A stretch of DNA of 64,000 nt from contig NZ_CP072941.1 of NCBI RefSeq assembly GCF_018069625.1, positions 3,348,001-3,412,000 of the forward strand. The letters are read 5' to 3'. The notes below the pieces were generated by a model. That model saw nothing but the letters and a program-made list of their open reading frames with translations, was not told the origin of the DNA and searched no databases. How positions within the stretch are numbered: the stretch's first letter is position 1; each line of letters begins with the position of its first letter. This document shows positions 18,651 through 27,736 of this stretch, in pieces. Source of the stretch: Streptomyces yatensis (GTDB lineage: Bacteria > Actinomycetota > Actinomycetes > Streptomycetales > Streptomycetaceae). Made by a program: the position numbers and the translations under genes.

Positions 18651-19595
18651 ATGGCATCGGCACCACGGCCCGGCGGCCGCGATACGGCCCGCGTCCATGT
18701 GCCGAAGCGGCTCCTGGACGCGCTGAGCGACACCCCGGCGAGCGCCGTGCGGAGCTGGCTCGACACCCTGCCCGAGACGGTCGAGCGGCAGCTGGCGGCG
18801 TGGGAGCTGACCCTGGAGCGGGTGTCGGCGCCCGGAGGGCGCCGCGGACTCGTCGCGCTCGTACGGCAGGCGGACGGCACCCCGGCGGCGCTGAAGTTCC
18901 CGGTCCCCGGCCCGGACGCCGACCATGAGCGCGCCGCCCTCGCCCACTGGGACGGCTGGGGCGCGGCCCGGCTGCTGCGCGCCGACCCGGACACCGGTGC
19001 GCTGCTGATCGAGCGGCTGCGCAGCACGGTCTCGCTGCGCTCGCTGCCCGAGGCGAAGGCAGTGCTGGAGGCGGCGGGCACGGTACGGCGACTGTGGGTG
19101 GCGCCGCCCGAGGGACATCCGTTCGCGTCGGTCACCGGGCGTACGGACCAGGAGCGCGAGACCCTGCGGACGCTCGGCGCCGGGGGCTGGGCCGCGGAAG
19201 CCCGCCCGCTGACCGACGAGGCGCTGGAGCTGCGGGAGGCGCTGCCCGCCGAGCCGCCCGAGGAGGTGCTGCTGCACGGCGACTTCCGGCAGGGCAAGGT
19301 GCTGGCCGGGGAGCGCGCGCCCTGGCTCGCGGTGGGCCCGGCGCCGGTCGTGGGCGAGCGCGCGTACGACCTGGCGCGGCTGGTGCTCGACCGCTGCGAG
19401 GACCTGGCAGCCGGCCCGGGCCCCGCCGCGGCCGCGCGCCGCCGGGTCGGCAAGCTGGCGGACGCCCTGGAGGTCGACCGCGACCGGCTGCGGGGCTGGT
19501 CCTTCTACCGCGCCGTCGAGACGGCCCTGCGGCACGCCGCCGCGGGCGACCGGCGCCGCGCGGAGCTGCTGCTGGAGTTCGCGGGCTGGCTGTAA
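18651..19595 (+). CDS. Aminoglycoside/hydroxyurea kinase-family homologue, probable pseudokinase
   Basis: A 314-residue member of the APH(6)/hydroxyurea phosphotransferase family: the N-lobe has PAALKFPVPG with the ATP-binding Lys and the ERAAL helix Glu, and the C-lobe carries LLHGDF and PVVGERAYDLARLVL. In active members the loop reads HGDxHxxN and a second Asp starts the next metal-binding motif (IDP). Here the Asn is Lys216 (HGDFRQGK) and the Asp is Gly229 (LAVGP), so both metal-coordinating side chains are missing while Asp211 remains. It is therefore probably inactive or works differently, and should not be read as a resistance gene. ATG 18651 has ggagggg upstream. Confidence 0.8.
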   Translation: MASAPRPGGRDTARVHVPKRLLDALSDTPASAVRSWLDTLPETVERQLAAWELTLERVSAPGGRRGLVALVRQADGTPAALKFPVPGPDADHERAALAHWDGWGAARLLRADPDTGALLIERLRSTVSLRSLPEAKAVLEAAGTVRRLWVAPPEGHPFASVTGRTDQERETLRTLGAGGWAAEARPLTDEALELREALPAEPPEEVLLHGDFRQGKVLAGERAPWLAVGPAPVVGERAYDLARLVLDRCEDLAAGPGPAAAARRRVGKLADALEVDRDRLRGWSFYRAVETALRHAAAGDRRRAELLLEFAGWL

Positions 19596-19644
19596 CGGGG
19601 CTCCGCCTGCAACTGCCCTGCTGGGCGGGAGCGTTCGGCTCGGT

Positions 19645-20033
19645 CGGGTGCGGCTTTCGTCTCGCGCCTTCGGCGCCATTGAGCAGCGGAGCAGGGGGTG
19701 CCGGGCCGAGCCACGTCGCCGACCGCCGGGCCGGTGGGAACCAGCGCCGGTGGCGGCGCCCCTGGCCGGGGGCCAGGGCTGATGCCGGAGAGCAGGGGGG
19801 TTGGGGTACCCCTCTCGAAAACGCTTGATGTATTAGTTGCGCCAGATCAAGCATTTTTCAGAGGGGTACCCAGACCCCCCTGCCGCTCCGGAGAGGAGCT
19901 CCGCCGACGAGCACGGAGGCCGCCACCGGCGGCCACACCAACGGGCCCGATGGCCGGGGACGGCGCCGCGCCCCGGCGCGCCCTGCCCCGCTGCTCAATT
20001 GCGCCGAAGGCGCGAGACGAAGCCCGCACCCGC
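19645..20033. repeat. Long nested imperfect palindrome (about 390 bp)
   Basis: The left arm (19645 to about 19830) and right arm (about 19850 to 20033) are imperfect inverted copies. The outer part matches best: CGGGTGCGG, then CGTCTCGCGCCTTCGGCGC, then ATTGAGCAGCGG occur at 19645-19690 and inverted at about 19990-20033. The inner part matches again: CAGGGGGGT, GGGGTACCCCTCT and GCTTGAT flank a roughly 20-nt centre near 19830-19849. The middle of each arm is more diverged but keeps GCCGGTGGCGGC. No gene or transposase lies inside. It fills the gap between the plus-strand pseudokinase gene and minus-strand proS, and looks like a MITE or large folded intergenic repeat. Confidence 0.85.
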
Positions 20034-20080
20034 CCACGCCGCGCAACACCACAACCCACAACCCACAACCACACCCACAA

Positions 20081-20116
20081 CCCCCAGCCCCGGGCGCCGG
20101 AGCGCGGGGCTGGGGG
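20081..20116 (-). terminator. Hairpin terminator after proS
   Basis: Perfect 12-bp stem, CCCCCAGCCCCG at 20081-20092 with its complement at 20105-20116, loop 12 nt, 30 bp past the proS stop. Just beyond it (20043-20080) the plus strand is a run of ACAACCC/ACACCC units, G/T-rich on the transcribed strand. Confidence 0.75.
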
Positions 20117-20145
20117 TCCCGGGATCGGCCGGGCGGGCCTGCCCG

Positions 20146-21879
20146 TCAGGCGGTGGCGGTGTCGGTGGCGATAGCGGTGAGGCGAGAGACCGCCTCGTCG
20201 ATCGGGAGCTCTTCGCGCTCACCCGTACGGCGGTCCTTCAGCTCCACGACACCGTCCTTGGCGCCACGGCCCACGACCAGGATGGTCGGGACGCCGATCA
20301 GCTCGGCGTCGGTGAACTTCACGCCCGGGGAGACCCCGGCGCGGTCGTCGACCATGACGCGCACGCCCGCCGTGCCCAGCTTCTCGGCGATGTCGAGCGC
20401 CATCTCGGTCTGCAGGGCCTTGCCCGCCGCGACGATGTGGACGTCGGCCGGGGCCACCTCGCGGGGCCAGCACAGGCCCGACTCGTCGTGGGTCTGCTCG
20501 GCGAGCGCGGCGACGGCGCGGGAGACGCCGACGCCGTACGAGCCCATCGTGACCCGCGCCGGCTTGCCGTTCTGGCCGAGCACGTCGAGCTGGAAGGCGT
20601 CGGCGTACTTGCGGCCGAGCTGGAAGATGTGGCCGATCTCGATCGCCCGGTCCAGCTCGATGCCCGTACCGCAGCGGGGGCAGGGGTCGCCCGGCTCGAC
20701 CACGACGACGTCGAGGTAGTCGTCGACCTCGAAGTCACGGCCGCAGACCACGTTGCGCGCGTGGGTGTCGGGCTTGTTGGCGCCGGTCACCCAGGCGGTG
20801 CCGGGGGCGACGCGCGGGTCGGCGATGTAGCGCAGGGACTTGCCCGCCAGGCCCTGCGGGCCGACGTAGCCGCGCACCAGCTCGGGGCGGCCCTCGAAGT
20901 CCTCGGCCGTGACGAGCTCGACGACGGCCGGGGCCAGGTGCTCGCCCAGCTTGCCCAGGTCCACCTCGCGGTCGCCGGGGACGCCCACCGCGGTGATCTC
21001 GCCGTCGACCTTGACCAGGAGGTTCTTCAGGGTGGCGGAGGCCGGGACGCCGAGGTACTCGGCGAGGGTCTCGATGGTGGGGGTGTCGGGGGTGTCCAGC
21101 TCCTCCAGGGGCCCGTGCTCGGCGCCCTCGACGGGCGCAAGGGCCACCGTGACCGCCTCGGTGTTCGCGGCGTAGTCGCAGTTCGGGCAGTCGACGAAGG
21201 TGTCCTCGCCGGCCGCCGCCGGGGCCAGGAACTCCTCGGAGGCCGAGCCGCCCATCGCGCCGGAGACCGCGGAGACGATGCGGTAGTCCAGGCCGATGCG
21301 CTGGAAGATCCGCTGGTACGCCTCGCGGTGCAGCCGGTAGGACTCGGCGAGGCCCTCGTCGGTGGTGTCGAAGGAGTACGAGTCCTTCATCAGGAACTCG
21401 CGCCCGCGCAGCACGCCCGAGCGGGGGCGGGCCTCGTCCCGGTACTTGGTCTGGATCTGGTAGAGCATGACCGGCAGGTCCTTGTAGGACGTGCACTGGT
21501 CCTTGACCGTCAGGGTGAAGATCTCCTCGTGGGTCGGGCCGAGGAGGTAGTCGGCGCCCTTACGGTCCTTGATCCGGAAGAGCAGATCGCCGTACTCGTC
21601 CCAGCGGCCGCTCACCTCGTACGGCTCACGGGGCAGCAGCGCGGGCAGGAGGACCTCCTGGGCGCCGATGGCGTCCATCTCCTCGCGGACGATCCGCGAG
21701 ACGTTCTCCAGGACCTTCTTGCCGATCGGCAGCCAGGTCCAGATGCCCGCGGCGGCGCGGCGGACGTAGCCGGCGCGGACGAGCAGCTTGTGGCTGGCGG
21801 TCTCGGCGTCCGCCGGGTCTTCGCGCAGCGTCTTCAGCATTGTCGTGGACAAGCGCTGGACGTTGACGGCGTGGGCCAT
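20146..21879 (-). CDS. proS: Prolyl-tRNA synthetase
   Basis: ProRS charges tRNA-Pro with proline. At 577 residues it is the bacterial (E. coli-like) form with a YbaK-type editing domain inserted between motifs 2 and 3. Seen in order: motif 1 region ([37 protein letters not shown]), motif 2 ([20 protein letters not shown]), the insertion (about 220-380), the motif 3 region [18 protein letters not shown] and the C-terminal anticodon-binding domain. The ATG at 21879 follows AGGAGAG. It stands alone with a terminator downstream. Confidence 0.97.
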   Translation of the reverse strand: MAHAVNVQRLSTTMLKTLREDPADAETASHKLLVRAGYVRRAAAGIWTWLPIGKKVLENVSRIVREEMDAIGAQEVLLPALLPREPYEVSGRWDEYGDLLFRIKDRKGADYLLGPTHEEIFTLTVKDQCTSYKDLPVMLYQIQTKYRDEARPRSGVLRGREFLMKDSYSFDTTDEGLAESYRLHREAYQRIFQRIGLDYRIVSAVSGAMGGSASEEFLAPAAAGEDTFVDCPNCDYAANTEAVTVALAPVEGAEHGPLEELDTPDTPTIETLAEYLGVPASATLKNLLVKVDGEITAVGVPGDREVDLGKLGEHLAPAVVELVTAEDFEGRPELVRGYVGPQGLAGKSLRYIADPRVAPGTAWVTGANKPDTHARNVVCGRDFEVDDYLDVVVVEPGDPCPRCGTGIELDRAIEIGHIFQLGRKYADAFQLDVLGQNGKPARVTMGSYGVGVSRAVAALAEQTHDESGLCWPREVAPADVHIVAAGKALQTEMALDIAEKLGTAGVRVMVDDRAGVSPGVKFTDAELIGVPTILVVGRGAKDGVVELKDRRTGEREELPIDEAVSRLTAIATDTATA

Positions 21880-22191
21880 GGAGTCTCTCCTGCGTGCGAT
21901 GGGATGTTCAGGAGGTTAGCCGCACGGGTCGGTTTCCCGGAAATGCGTAACCGCCCAGGGGCGCCGTCCAGGCCCTGTCGCCTGGCTCTCCTCGCGGATG
22001 AGCCCGCGGCGTCCGGTGCGGGGGCGGCGCCCAGCGGTGGCTGGGGACACCGCACCGGGGAGGGTCGCCTCGGTCGCCTCGTACCGGGTCGTCCCCGTAC
22101 GACCCCGACAGCGCGGCCCGGGCGCCTCCCAGCGGCAGCCGGGGGCGCCGTGCCGGGCGGCGTGGGCCCGCGACCGATCCTCAGGACGGGA
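21880..22191. other. Intergenic region without a gene, 312 bp
   Basis: Lies upstream of proS and downstream of a GNAT gene, both on the minus strand, so it should hold the proS promoter and the end of the GNAT transcript. It is very GC-rich with several short inverted repeats, for example cccagcggtggctgggg near 22030 and two GGCGCC blocks near 22110-22150 that could pair. No convincing ORF, promoter box or RNA gene was seen. Confidence 0.5.
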
Positions 22192-22758
22192 TTAGCGGCG
22201 CAGCGGCAGCGGGGCCCCCATCACGGCGTACGGGCTCGGGGCGCTCGGGAAGAGCACGGGGCGGGCGAGGTCGCGGTAGCCCAGCGAGTGGTAGAGCGCA
22301 CGGGCCGGGCTCTCGGTGTCGATGGCGGAGAGGATCGAGCGCGGCTGGTCGGCGCCGTCGGTGATGGTCGTGATCAGCCGCCGGCCGATGCCGCGGTTCT
22401 GGAAGTCGGGGTGGACGTGCAGCTCGGTGATGACGAACGAGTCGTCCAGCCAGCCGTCCTGCCCGGCCGCGCGCAGATACGGCTGCACGACCGTGGACCA
22501 CCAGTGGGTGCGGTTGTTGGGCATGCCGTAGACGAAGCCGACGAGCCGGCCGGAGGGGGTGGTCGCGCCGAGCGCGCGGGCGCCGGGGCTCTTGAGATGG
22601 CGGAGCACGATATGGCGTCGTACGCCGATCTCCTCGCCCGTCAGCCCGAAGGCGACGGCCTGAACGGCGAGCGCTTCGTCCACGCGTGCGGCGAGGTCGA
22701 GCGACCCGACGACGACGTCTTCGGGTTCCGGGGTCCGCCCCCCGGCAAGATGCAGCAT
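22192..22758 (-). CDS. GNAT family N-acetyltransferase
   Basis: A 188-residue acetyl-CoA-dependent acyltransferase of unknown substrate. The acetyl-CoA pyrophosphate loop is HPDFQNRGIGRRLI (Q/RxxGxG/A type), preceded by the strand SFVITELHVH and followed by ALYHSLGYRDLARPV, the usual GNAT motif B region. The start is uncertain: ATG 22758 (MLHLAGG) leaves a 25-nt gap after the upstream gene, while an ATG at 22797 would overlap it by 14 nt. I prefer 22758 because the conserved part begins later and the extra residues look unstructured. It is downstream of a second GNAT gene, probably in one transcript. Confidence 0.8.
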   Translation of the reverse strand: MLHLAGGRTPEPEDVVVGSLDLAARVDEALAVQAVAFGLTGEEIGVRRHIVLRHLKSPGARALGATTPSGRLVGFVYGMPNNRTHWWSTVVQPYLRAAGQDGWLDDSFVITELHVHPDFQNRGIGRRLITTITDGADQPRSILSAIDTESPARALYHSLGYRDLARPVLFPSAPSPYAVMGAPLPLRR

Positions 22759-22783
22759 GGGCGGCACCCTACTTGGCCGTCGA

Positions 22784-23629
22784 TCAGAACAGCACACTCA
22801 TGAACGCGCCGACTTCCCGGAAGCCGACCCGGCGGTACGCGGCGCGGGCCGCGGTGTTGAAGTCGTTGACGTACAGGCTCACCACGGGGGCGACCTCGCC
22901 CAGCGCATAGCGCAGCACGGCCGCCATCCCGGTCTCGGAGAGGCCGCGGCCGCGGTACTCGGGGGCGACCCATACGCCCTGGATCTGGCAGGCGTGCGGG
23001 GTGGCCGCGCCGATCTCGGCCTTGAAGACCACCCGGCCGTTCTCGATCCGGGCGAAGGAGCGCCCGGCGGTGACGAGCTCGGCGACCCGCGCCTGGTAGA
23101 GCAGCCCGCCGTCGCCCGCGAGCGGCGAGACGCCGACCTCCTCGGTGAACATCGCCACACACGCCGGCATGATCACGTCCATCTCGTCCTTGCGGACGCG
23201 GCGCACCAGCGGGTCGGGCGGGGTGTCGGCGGGCATCGCGTTGGTGACCATCAGCGGCTGACGGGCGCGGACCTCACGGGCCGGGCCCCAGCTGGGCTCG
23301 AGCAGGGTCCACAGCCCGGCGGTGGTCTCGGCGGGGCCGACGATCGAGGAGCAGCGGCGGCCGGCCCGGCGGGCGCGCTCGGCGAAGCCGCGCACGGCCT
23401 CGGGGGTGGCGCAGATGGGCACCAGGTTGGCCCCGGCGTAACAGAGCGACTCCAGCCGTCCGCCGGAGTACCAGCCCCACATCTCGCCGCCGAGCCGCCA
23501 CGGATCCAGCCCGGCGACCTGGACGCGGGCCGCCACAAAGGCGTTCGAGACGGGGTCGCGGTTCAGCACCGCGAGGGCCTCGTCGAGCTCTTGGGGCTCG
23601 AGGACCCTGGTGGTGGACGTGGTCAGCAC
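22784..23629 (-). CDS. GNAT acetyltransferase with N-terminal DUF4081-like domain
   Basis: A 281-residue two-domain protein. The N-terminal half (about 1-130) resembles the DUF4081 domain seen before actinobacterial GNAT domains (DPWRLGGEMWGWYSGG, CYAGANLVPI). The C-terminal half is a GNAT fold with the acetyl-CoA loop VWVAPEYRGRGLSETGMAAV and the final VSLYVNDFNTAARAAYRRVGF. The substrate is unknown. GTG 23629 (VLTTSTTRVLEP) is chosen since the conserved N-terminus begins there; an upstream in-frame TTG at 23677 would add 16 residues. It precedes the smaller GNAT gene by 25 nt. Confidence 0.85.
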   Translation of the reverse strand: MLTTSTTRVLEPQELDEALAVLNRDPVSNAFVAARVQVAGLDPWRLGGEMWGWYSGGRLESLCYAGANLVPICATPEAVRGFAERARRAGRRCSSIVGPAETTAGLWTLLEPSWGPAREVRARQPLMVTNAMPADTPPDPLVRRVRKDEMDVIMPACVAMFTEEVGVSPLAGDGGLLYQARVAELVTAGRSFARIENGRVVFKAEIGAATPHACQIQGVWVAPEYRGRGLSETGMAAVLRYALGEVAPVVSLYVNDFNTAARAAYRRVGFREVGAFMSVLF

Positions 23630-23718
23630 GTGTCGGTCTGCCTCACGTGGTGCGGGCCTGCGGGCCGGGGACGTCAATTCTCCAGACTCTATCGCGCAGG
23701 TCCAGAAGGGGGTTTTCC

Positions 23719-23764
23719 GAGGGCTCGGTTCGCCCGCGGGGCGGCCGGAGGCGAACCGAGCCTC
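23719..23764 (-). terminator. Hairpin terminator after ispG
   Basis: Arms 23719-23734 and 23750-23764 pair over about 15 positions with a single-base bulge (GGCTCGGTTCGCC core), beginning six bases after the ispG stop. On the transcribed strand a U6 run lies between stop codon and stem rather than after the stem. Confidence 0.7.
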
Positions 23765-23770
23765 AAAAAA

Positions 23771-24925
23771 TCAGCTGACGGAGACCTGGGGCTCGCCGGA
23801 GGCGATGCCGTCCTTCTCCATCTGCTCGGCGATCTTCATGGCCTCGTCGATCAGGGTCTCCACGATCTTCGACTCCGGCACGGTCTTGATGACCTCACCC
23901 TTCACGAAGATCTGCCCCTTGCCGTTACCCGAAGCGACACCCAGATCCGCCTCACGCGCCTCACCGGGGCCGTTCACCACACACCCCATCACCGCCACGC
24001 GCAGCGGAACCTCCATGCCGTCCAGACCGGCCGTCACCTCGTCCGCCAGCTTGTACACATCCACCTGCGCCCGCCCACACGACGGACACGAAACGATCTC
24101 CAGCCGCCGCTGCCGCAGATTCAGCGACTCCAGGATCTGGATCCCGACCTTGACCTCCTCCGCCGGAGGCGCCGACAGCGAAACCCGGATCGTGTCCCCG
24201 ATCCCCTCACTGAGCAGCGCACCGAACGCCACCGCCGACTTGATCGTCCCCTGGAACGCCGGACCCGCCTCCGTCACCCCCAGGTGCAGCGGATAGTCGC
24301 ACTGCGCCGCCAGCTGACGGTAGGCGTTGACCATCACCACCGGATCGTTGTGCTTCACCGAGATCTTGATATCCCGGAAACCGTGCTCCTCGAACAGCGA
24401 GCACTCCCACAACGCCGACTCCACCAACGCCTCCGGCGTGGCCTTGCCGTACTTCTCCAGCAGCCGCTTGTCCAGCGACCCCGCGTTCACCCCGATACGG
24501 ATCGGCACACCCGCGTCCGAGGCCGCCCTCGCGATCTCCTTGACCTTGTCGTCGAACTGCCGGATGTTCCCCGGATTCACCCGCACCGCCGCACACCCGG
24601 CATCGATCGCCGCGAACACGTACTTCGGCTGGAAATGAATGTCCGCGATCACCGGAATCTGCGACTTCTTCGCGATCACCGGCAACGCGTCCGCGTCATC
24701 CTGCGACGGACACGCCACCCGCACGATCTGACAGCCCGACGCCGTCAGCTCCGCGATCTGCTGCAGCGTCGCCCCGATGTCCGCCGTCACCGTCGTCGTC
24801 ATCGACTGCACCGAGATCGGCGCGTCGCCACCCACGGCCACCGGACCGACCTGGATCTTCCGGCTGACCCTGCGCTCGGCGAGCTTGGCCGGTACGGACG
24901 GCATTCCTAGCGAAATCGCAGTCAT
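23771..24925 (-). CDS. ispG: 4-hydroxy-3-methylbut-2-en-1-yl diphosphate synthase (flavodoxin)
   Basis: IspG is the [4Fe-4S] enzyme that reduces MEcPP to HMBPP in the MEP isoprenoid pathway. The 384-residue product is the two-domain bacterial form: a TIM barrel ([46 protein letters not shown]) and a C-terminal iron-sulfur domain with [10 protein letters not shown] and the [10 protein letters not shown] signature that supply the cluster cysteines. It starts at ATG 24925 without a strong ribosome-binding site. The same-strand dxr and rseP genes lie just upstream, separated by a hairpin, so two MEP-pathway genes are clustered. Confidence 0.97.
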   Translation of the reverse strand: MTAISLGMPSVPAKLAERRVSRKIQVGPVAVGGDAPISVQSMTTTVTADIGATLQQIAELTASGCQIVRVACPSQDDADALPVIAKKSQIPVIADIHFQPKYVFAAIDAGCAAVRVNPGNIRQFDDKVKEIARAASDAGVPIRIGVNAGSLDKRLLEKYGKATPEALVESALWECSLFEEHGFRDIKISVKHNDPVVMVNAYRQLAAQCDYPLHLGVTEAGPAFQGTIKSAVAFGALLSEGIGDTIRVSLSAPPAEEVKVGIQILESLNLRQRRLEIVSCPSCGRAQVDVYKLADEVTAGLDGMEVPLRVAVMGCVVNGPGEAREADLGVASGNGKGQIFVKGEVIKTVPESKIVETLIDEAMKIAEQMEKDGIASGEPQVSVS

Positions 24926-25023
24926 CTGGTTCGTAACCCCAAGAAGGTGTGTGCGTGGCCGGAGATCAGCAGACTCCGATCTCCGAGATTACGGCAACGG
25001 TGATGGCGTCAGCACACCGCGCT

Positions 25024-25053
25024 CCTGAAGTCCACCCAAAGGTGAACTTCAGG
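25024..25053 (-). terminator. Hairpin terminator after rseP
   Basis: Arms 25024-25036 and 25041-25053 (CCTGAAGT core) form a 13-position stem with one mismatch and a 4-nt loop, 13 bp past the rseP stop. It separates dxr-rseP from ispG. Confidence 0.7.
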
Positions 25054-25066
25054 ACATCTCGCGTCA

Positions 25067-26368
25067 TCAAGAGATTTTCACGGGGTTCACGACGTCCGCC
25101 ACCAGGACGAGGAGGGTGAAGCAGATGAAGACTCCGGCGATCACATAGGCGACCGGCATCATCTTCGCCACATCGAACGGCCCGGGGTCGGGCCGCCGGA
25201 CCAGCCGGGCGGTGTGGCGCCGGATGGACTCCCACAGCGCGCCCGCGATATGGCCGCCGTCCAGCGGCAGCAGCGGGAGCATGTTGAACAGGAACAGCGA
25301 GAGGTTGAACCCGGCGACCAGGAAGAGCATGGTCGCGATCCGCTGGGAGGGCGGGATGTCGAGGCTGGCGACCTCGCCGCCGACCCGGGCCGCGCCCACG
25401 ACGCCCATCGGGGAGTCGGCCTTGCGCTCGCCGTCGCCGAAGGCCGCGTTCCACAGGTCCGGGACCTTGGAGGGCAGCGCGATCATGGAGTCGATGCCGT
25501 CCTGGACCATGTTGCCCATGCGGTCCACGGACTGCCCGAAGGACTGCTGGACCACGCCGCTGGCCGGGGTGAAGCCGAGGAAGCCGGCGGTGACGTACTC
25601 GCCCTCGACATAGCCGCCGTTCCCGTCGGACTTGGCGACCTGGTTCTCTATGAGGTTGGCGTGCAGGGTCTTGCGGACGCCGTCCCGCTCGATGGTGATC
25701 GTGGCGGGGCCGGTGGTCTCGCGGATGTCCTTCTGGAGCGCGCCCCAGTCCGGGGTGCGGTGCCCGTCGAAGGCGATGATCTTGTCCCGCGGCTGCAGAC
25801 CGGCGGCCTTGGCCGGGGAGTCCTTGGCGCTCTTGGGGCACTTGTCGGTGGCGGACGAGGCCGCGACCACGCACTGGGAGACGGTGCCCACACTGGTGGT
25901 CTGGGTGTTGACGCCGAAGCTCATCATCACGCCGAGGAAGATCACCACGGCGAGGATCAGGTTCATGAAGGGCCCGGCGAACATGACGATCACGCGCTTC
26001 CACGGCTTGCGCGTGTAGAAGAGGCGCTTCTCGTCGCCGGGCTGCAGCTCCTCGAAGGCGGCCGACCGGGCGTCCTCGATCATGCCGCGCCAGGGGGAGG
26101 TGGAGCGGGCGGTGAGCTTGCCGTCGTCGCCCGGCGGGAACATCCCGATCATGCGGATGTAGCCGCCGAACGGGACCGCCTTGATGCCGTACTCGGTGTC
26201 TCCCTTCTTGCGGGAGAAGATCGTCGGCCCGAAGCCGACCATGTACTGCGGGACCCGGATGCCGAAGAGCTTGGCCGTGGAGAGATGGCCGAGCTCATGC
26301 CAGGCGATCGAGATCAGCAGGCCGACGGCGAACACCACTATGCCGAGGACCGTCATCAGTGTCGTCAT
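25067..26368 (-). CDS. rseP: Site-2 intramembrane metalloprotease (RseP family)
   Basis: A membrane zinc protease of the S2P/RseP group, which cleaves membrane-bound regulators such as anti-sigma factors. The 433-residue protein has the zinc motif HELGH at residues 24-28 in the first membrane helix, a PDZ domain in the middle (about 180-265, with [13 protein letters not shown]), and the LLPLDGGH motif ([11 protein letters not shown]) near the C-terminus that supplies the third ligand, followed by another helix. ATG 26368 overlaps the dxr stop (ATGA), so it is coupled to dxr. The substrate cannot be told from the sequence. Confidence 0.93.
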   Translation of the reverse strand: MTTLMTVLGIVVFAVGLLISIAWHELGHLSTAKLFGIRVPQYMVGFGPTIFSRKKGDTEYGIKAVPFGGYIRMIGMFPPGDDGKLTARSTSPWRGMIEDARSAAFEELQPGDEKRLFYTRKPWKRVIVMFAGPFMNLILAVVIFLGVMMSFGVNTQTTSVGTVSQCVVAASSATDKCPKSAKDSPAKAAGLQPRDKIIAFDGHRTPDWGALQKDIRETTGPATITIERDGVRKTLHANLIENQVAKSDGNGGYVEGEYVTAGFLGFTPASGVVQQSFGQSVDRMGNMVQDGIDSMIALPSKVPDLWNAAFGDGERKADSPMGVVGAARVGGEVASLDIPPSQRIATMLFLVAGFNLSLFLFNMLPLLPLDGGHIAGALWESIRRHTARLVRRPDPGPFDVAKMMPVAYVIAGVFICFTLLVLVADVVNPVKIS

Positions 26369-27627
26369 GCGCGAGCCTCCGGGGTCGCCTTCGCCGCTCT
26401 GGCGGCCAGTTCCGTTGCGCGGGCGCGGGCCCATGTCTCAGCCTCGAGGACGTCCGCGACGGTGAGCCGGGTTCCCACGGCGGGGGTGCCGTGCTCGGCC
26501 ACCACCTCGGCGACCGTATCGACGATTCCGTCGAAAGGCAGCTTTCCGTCAAGGAACGCGTCCACGCACTCCTCGTTCGCCGCGTTGAAGACGGCCGGGG
26601 CGGTGCCGCCGAGGCCGCCGACATGGCGGGCGAGGCCGACGGAGGGGAACGCCTCGGTGTCGAGGGGAAAGAATTCCCAGGTGTGGGCCTTGGTCCAGTC
26701 ACAGCCGGGCGTGGCGTCCGGCACCCGCTCGGGCCAGCCGAGGCCGAGCGCGATGGGCATCCGCATATCCGGCGGGCTCGCCTGGGCGAGCGTCGAGCCA
26801 TCGGTGAATTCAACCATCGAGTGGATATACGACTGAGGGTGGACCACCACCTCAATCCGCTCGAAGGGAATGTCGTACAGCAGATGGGCCTCGATGACCT
26901 CGAGGCCCTTGTTGACGAGGGTCGCGGAGTTGATCGTGACCACCGGGCCCATGTCCCAGGTGGGGTGGGCCAGCGCCTGCTCCGGGGTGACCGAGGCCAG
27001 CTCCCGCTTCGTCCGGCCGCGGAACGGGCCGCCGGAGGCGGTGACGACCAGCTTGCGGACCTCCTCGCGGGCGCCGCCGAGCAGCGCCTGGAAGAGCGCG
27101 GAGTGCTCGGAGTCGACGGGGACGATCTGGCCGGGCTTGGCGACGGCCTTGACCAGGGGGCCGCCGACGATGAGCGATTCCTTGTTGGCCAGCGCCAGCA
27201 CCCGGCCCGCCTCCAGGGCGGCCAGGGTCGGCGCCAGGCCGATGGAGCCGGTGATGCCGTTGAGCACGGTGTGGCACTGGGAGCGGGCGAGCTCGGTGGC
27301 CGCGTCGGGCCCCGCCAGGATCTCGGGGAGCGGTTCACCGGCTCCGTAGAGCGCGCTGAGCGCCTCGCGGACCTCGGGCACCGCCTCCGGACGGGCGACC
27401 GCCACCCTGTCCACCCGCAGCCGGTGGGCCTGCTCGGCGAGGAGCCCGGCCCGTCCCCCGGCGGCGGACAGGCCGGTCACGCGGAAGCGGTCGGGGTTGC
27501 GCACCACCACGTCGATGGCCTGGGTGCCGATCGAACCGGTGGAGCCCAGGATCACGATGTCGCGCACGCTCACCTCGGCGGTGGCCGCCGGAAAGCGCAG
27601 ATGCGGGTCAGCCAGGGATTCCGTCAT
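26365..27627 (-). CDS. dxr: 1-deoxy-D-xylulose-5-phosphate reductoisomerase
   Basis: Dxr (IspC) converts DXP to MEP with NADPH, the committed step of the MEP pathway. The 420-residue protein has the NADPH-binding [16 protein letters not shown] near residue 28, [15 protein letters not shown], the metal-binding and active-site segments [11 protein letters not shown] and TASGGPFRG, and [17 protein letters not shown]. About 20 extra N-terminal residues precede the Rossmann fold. It is the first gene of dxr-rseP; the 109-bp gap to the acyl-CoA dehydrogenase stop holds its promoter. Confidence 0.97.
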   Translation of the reverse strand: MTESLADPHLRFPAATAEVSVRDIVILGSTGSIGTQAIDVVVRNPDRFRVTGLSAAGGRAGLLAEQAHRLRVDRVAVARPEAVPEVREALSALYGAGEPLPEILAGPDAATELARSQCHTVLNGITGSIGLAPTLAALEAGRVLALANKESLIVGGPLVKAVAKPGQIVPVDSEHSALFQALLGGAREEVRKLVVTASGGPFRGRTKRELASVTPEQALAHPTWDMGPVVTINSATLVNKGLEVIEAHLLYDIPFERIEVVVHPQSYIHSMVEFTDGSTLAQASPPDMRMPIALGLGWPERVPDATPGCDWTKAHTWEFFPLDTEAFPSVGLARHVGGLGGTAPAVFNAANEECVDAFLDGKLPFDGIVDTVAEVVAEHGTPAVGTRLTVADVLEAETWARARATELAARAAKATPEARA

Positions 27628-27736
27628 CCCCCCATTGTGGCGGCAAGGGGTGACGGCTCGGGGACATGCCCCGGGTTACGGCGATCGCGGGCTCCGGCGG
27701 CTCCTCGGTCCTCCTCGGCGATTCCTCGGCCACTCC

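Noticed and set aside
18651..19595. Active streptomycin/hydroxyurea resistance kinase
   Set aside because: Key metal-binding residues are replaced (Lys216, Gly229), and the genomic context is a housekeeping region rather than a resistance or biosynthetic cluster.
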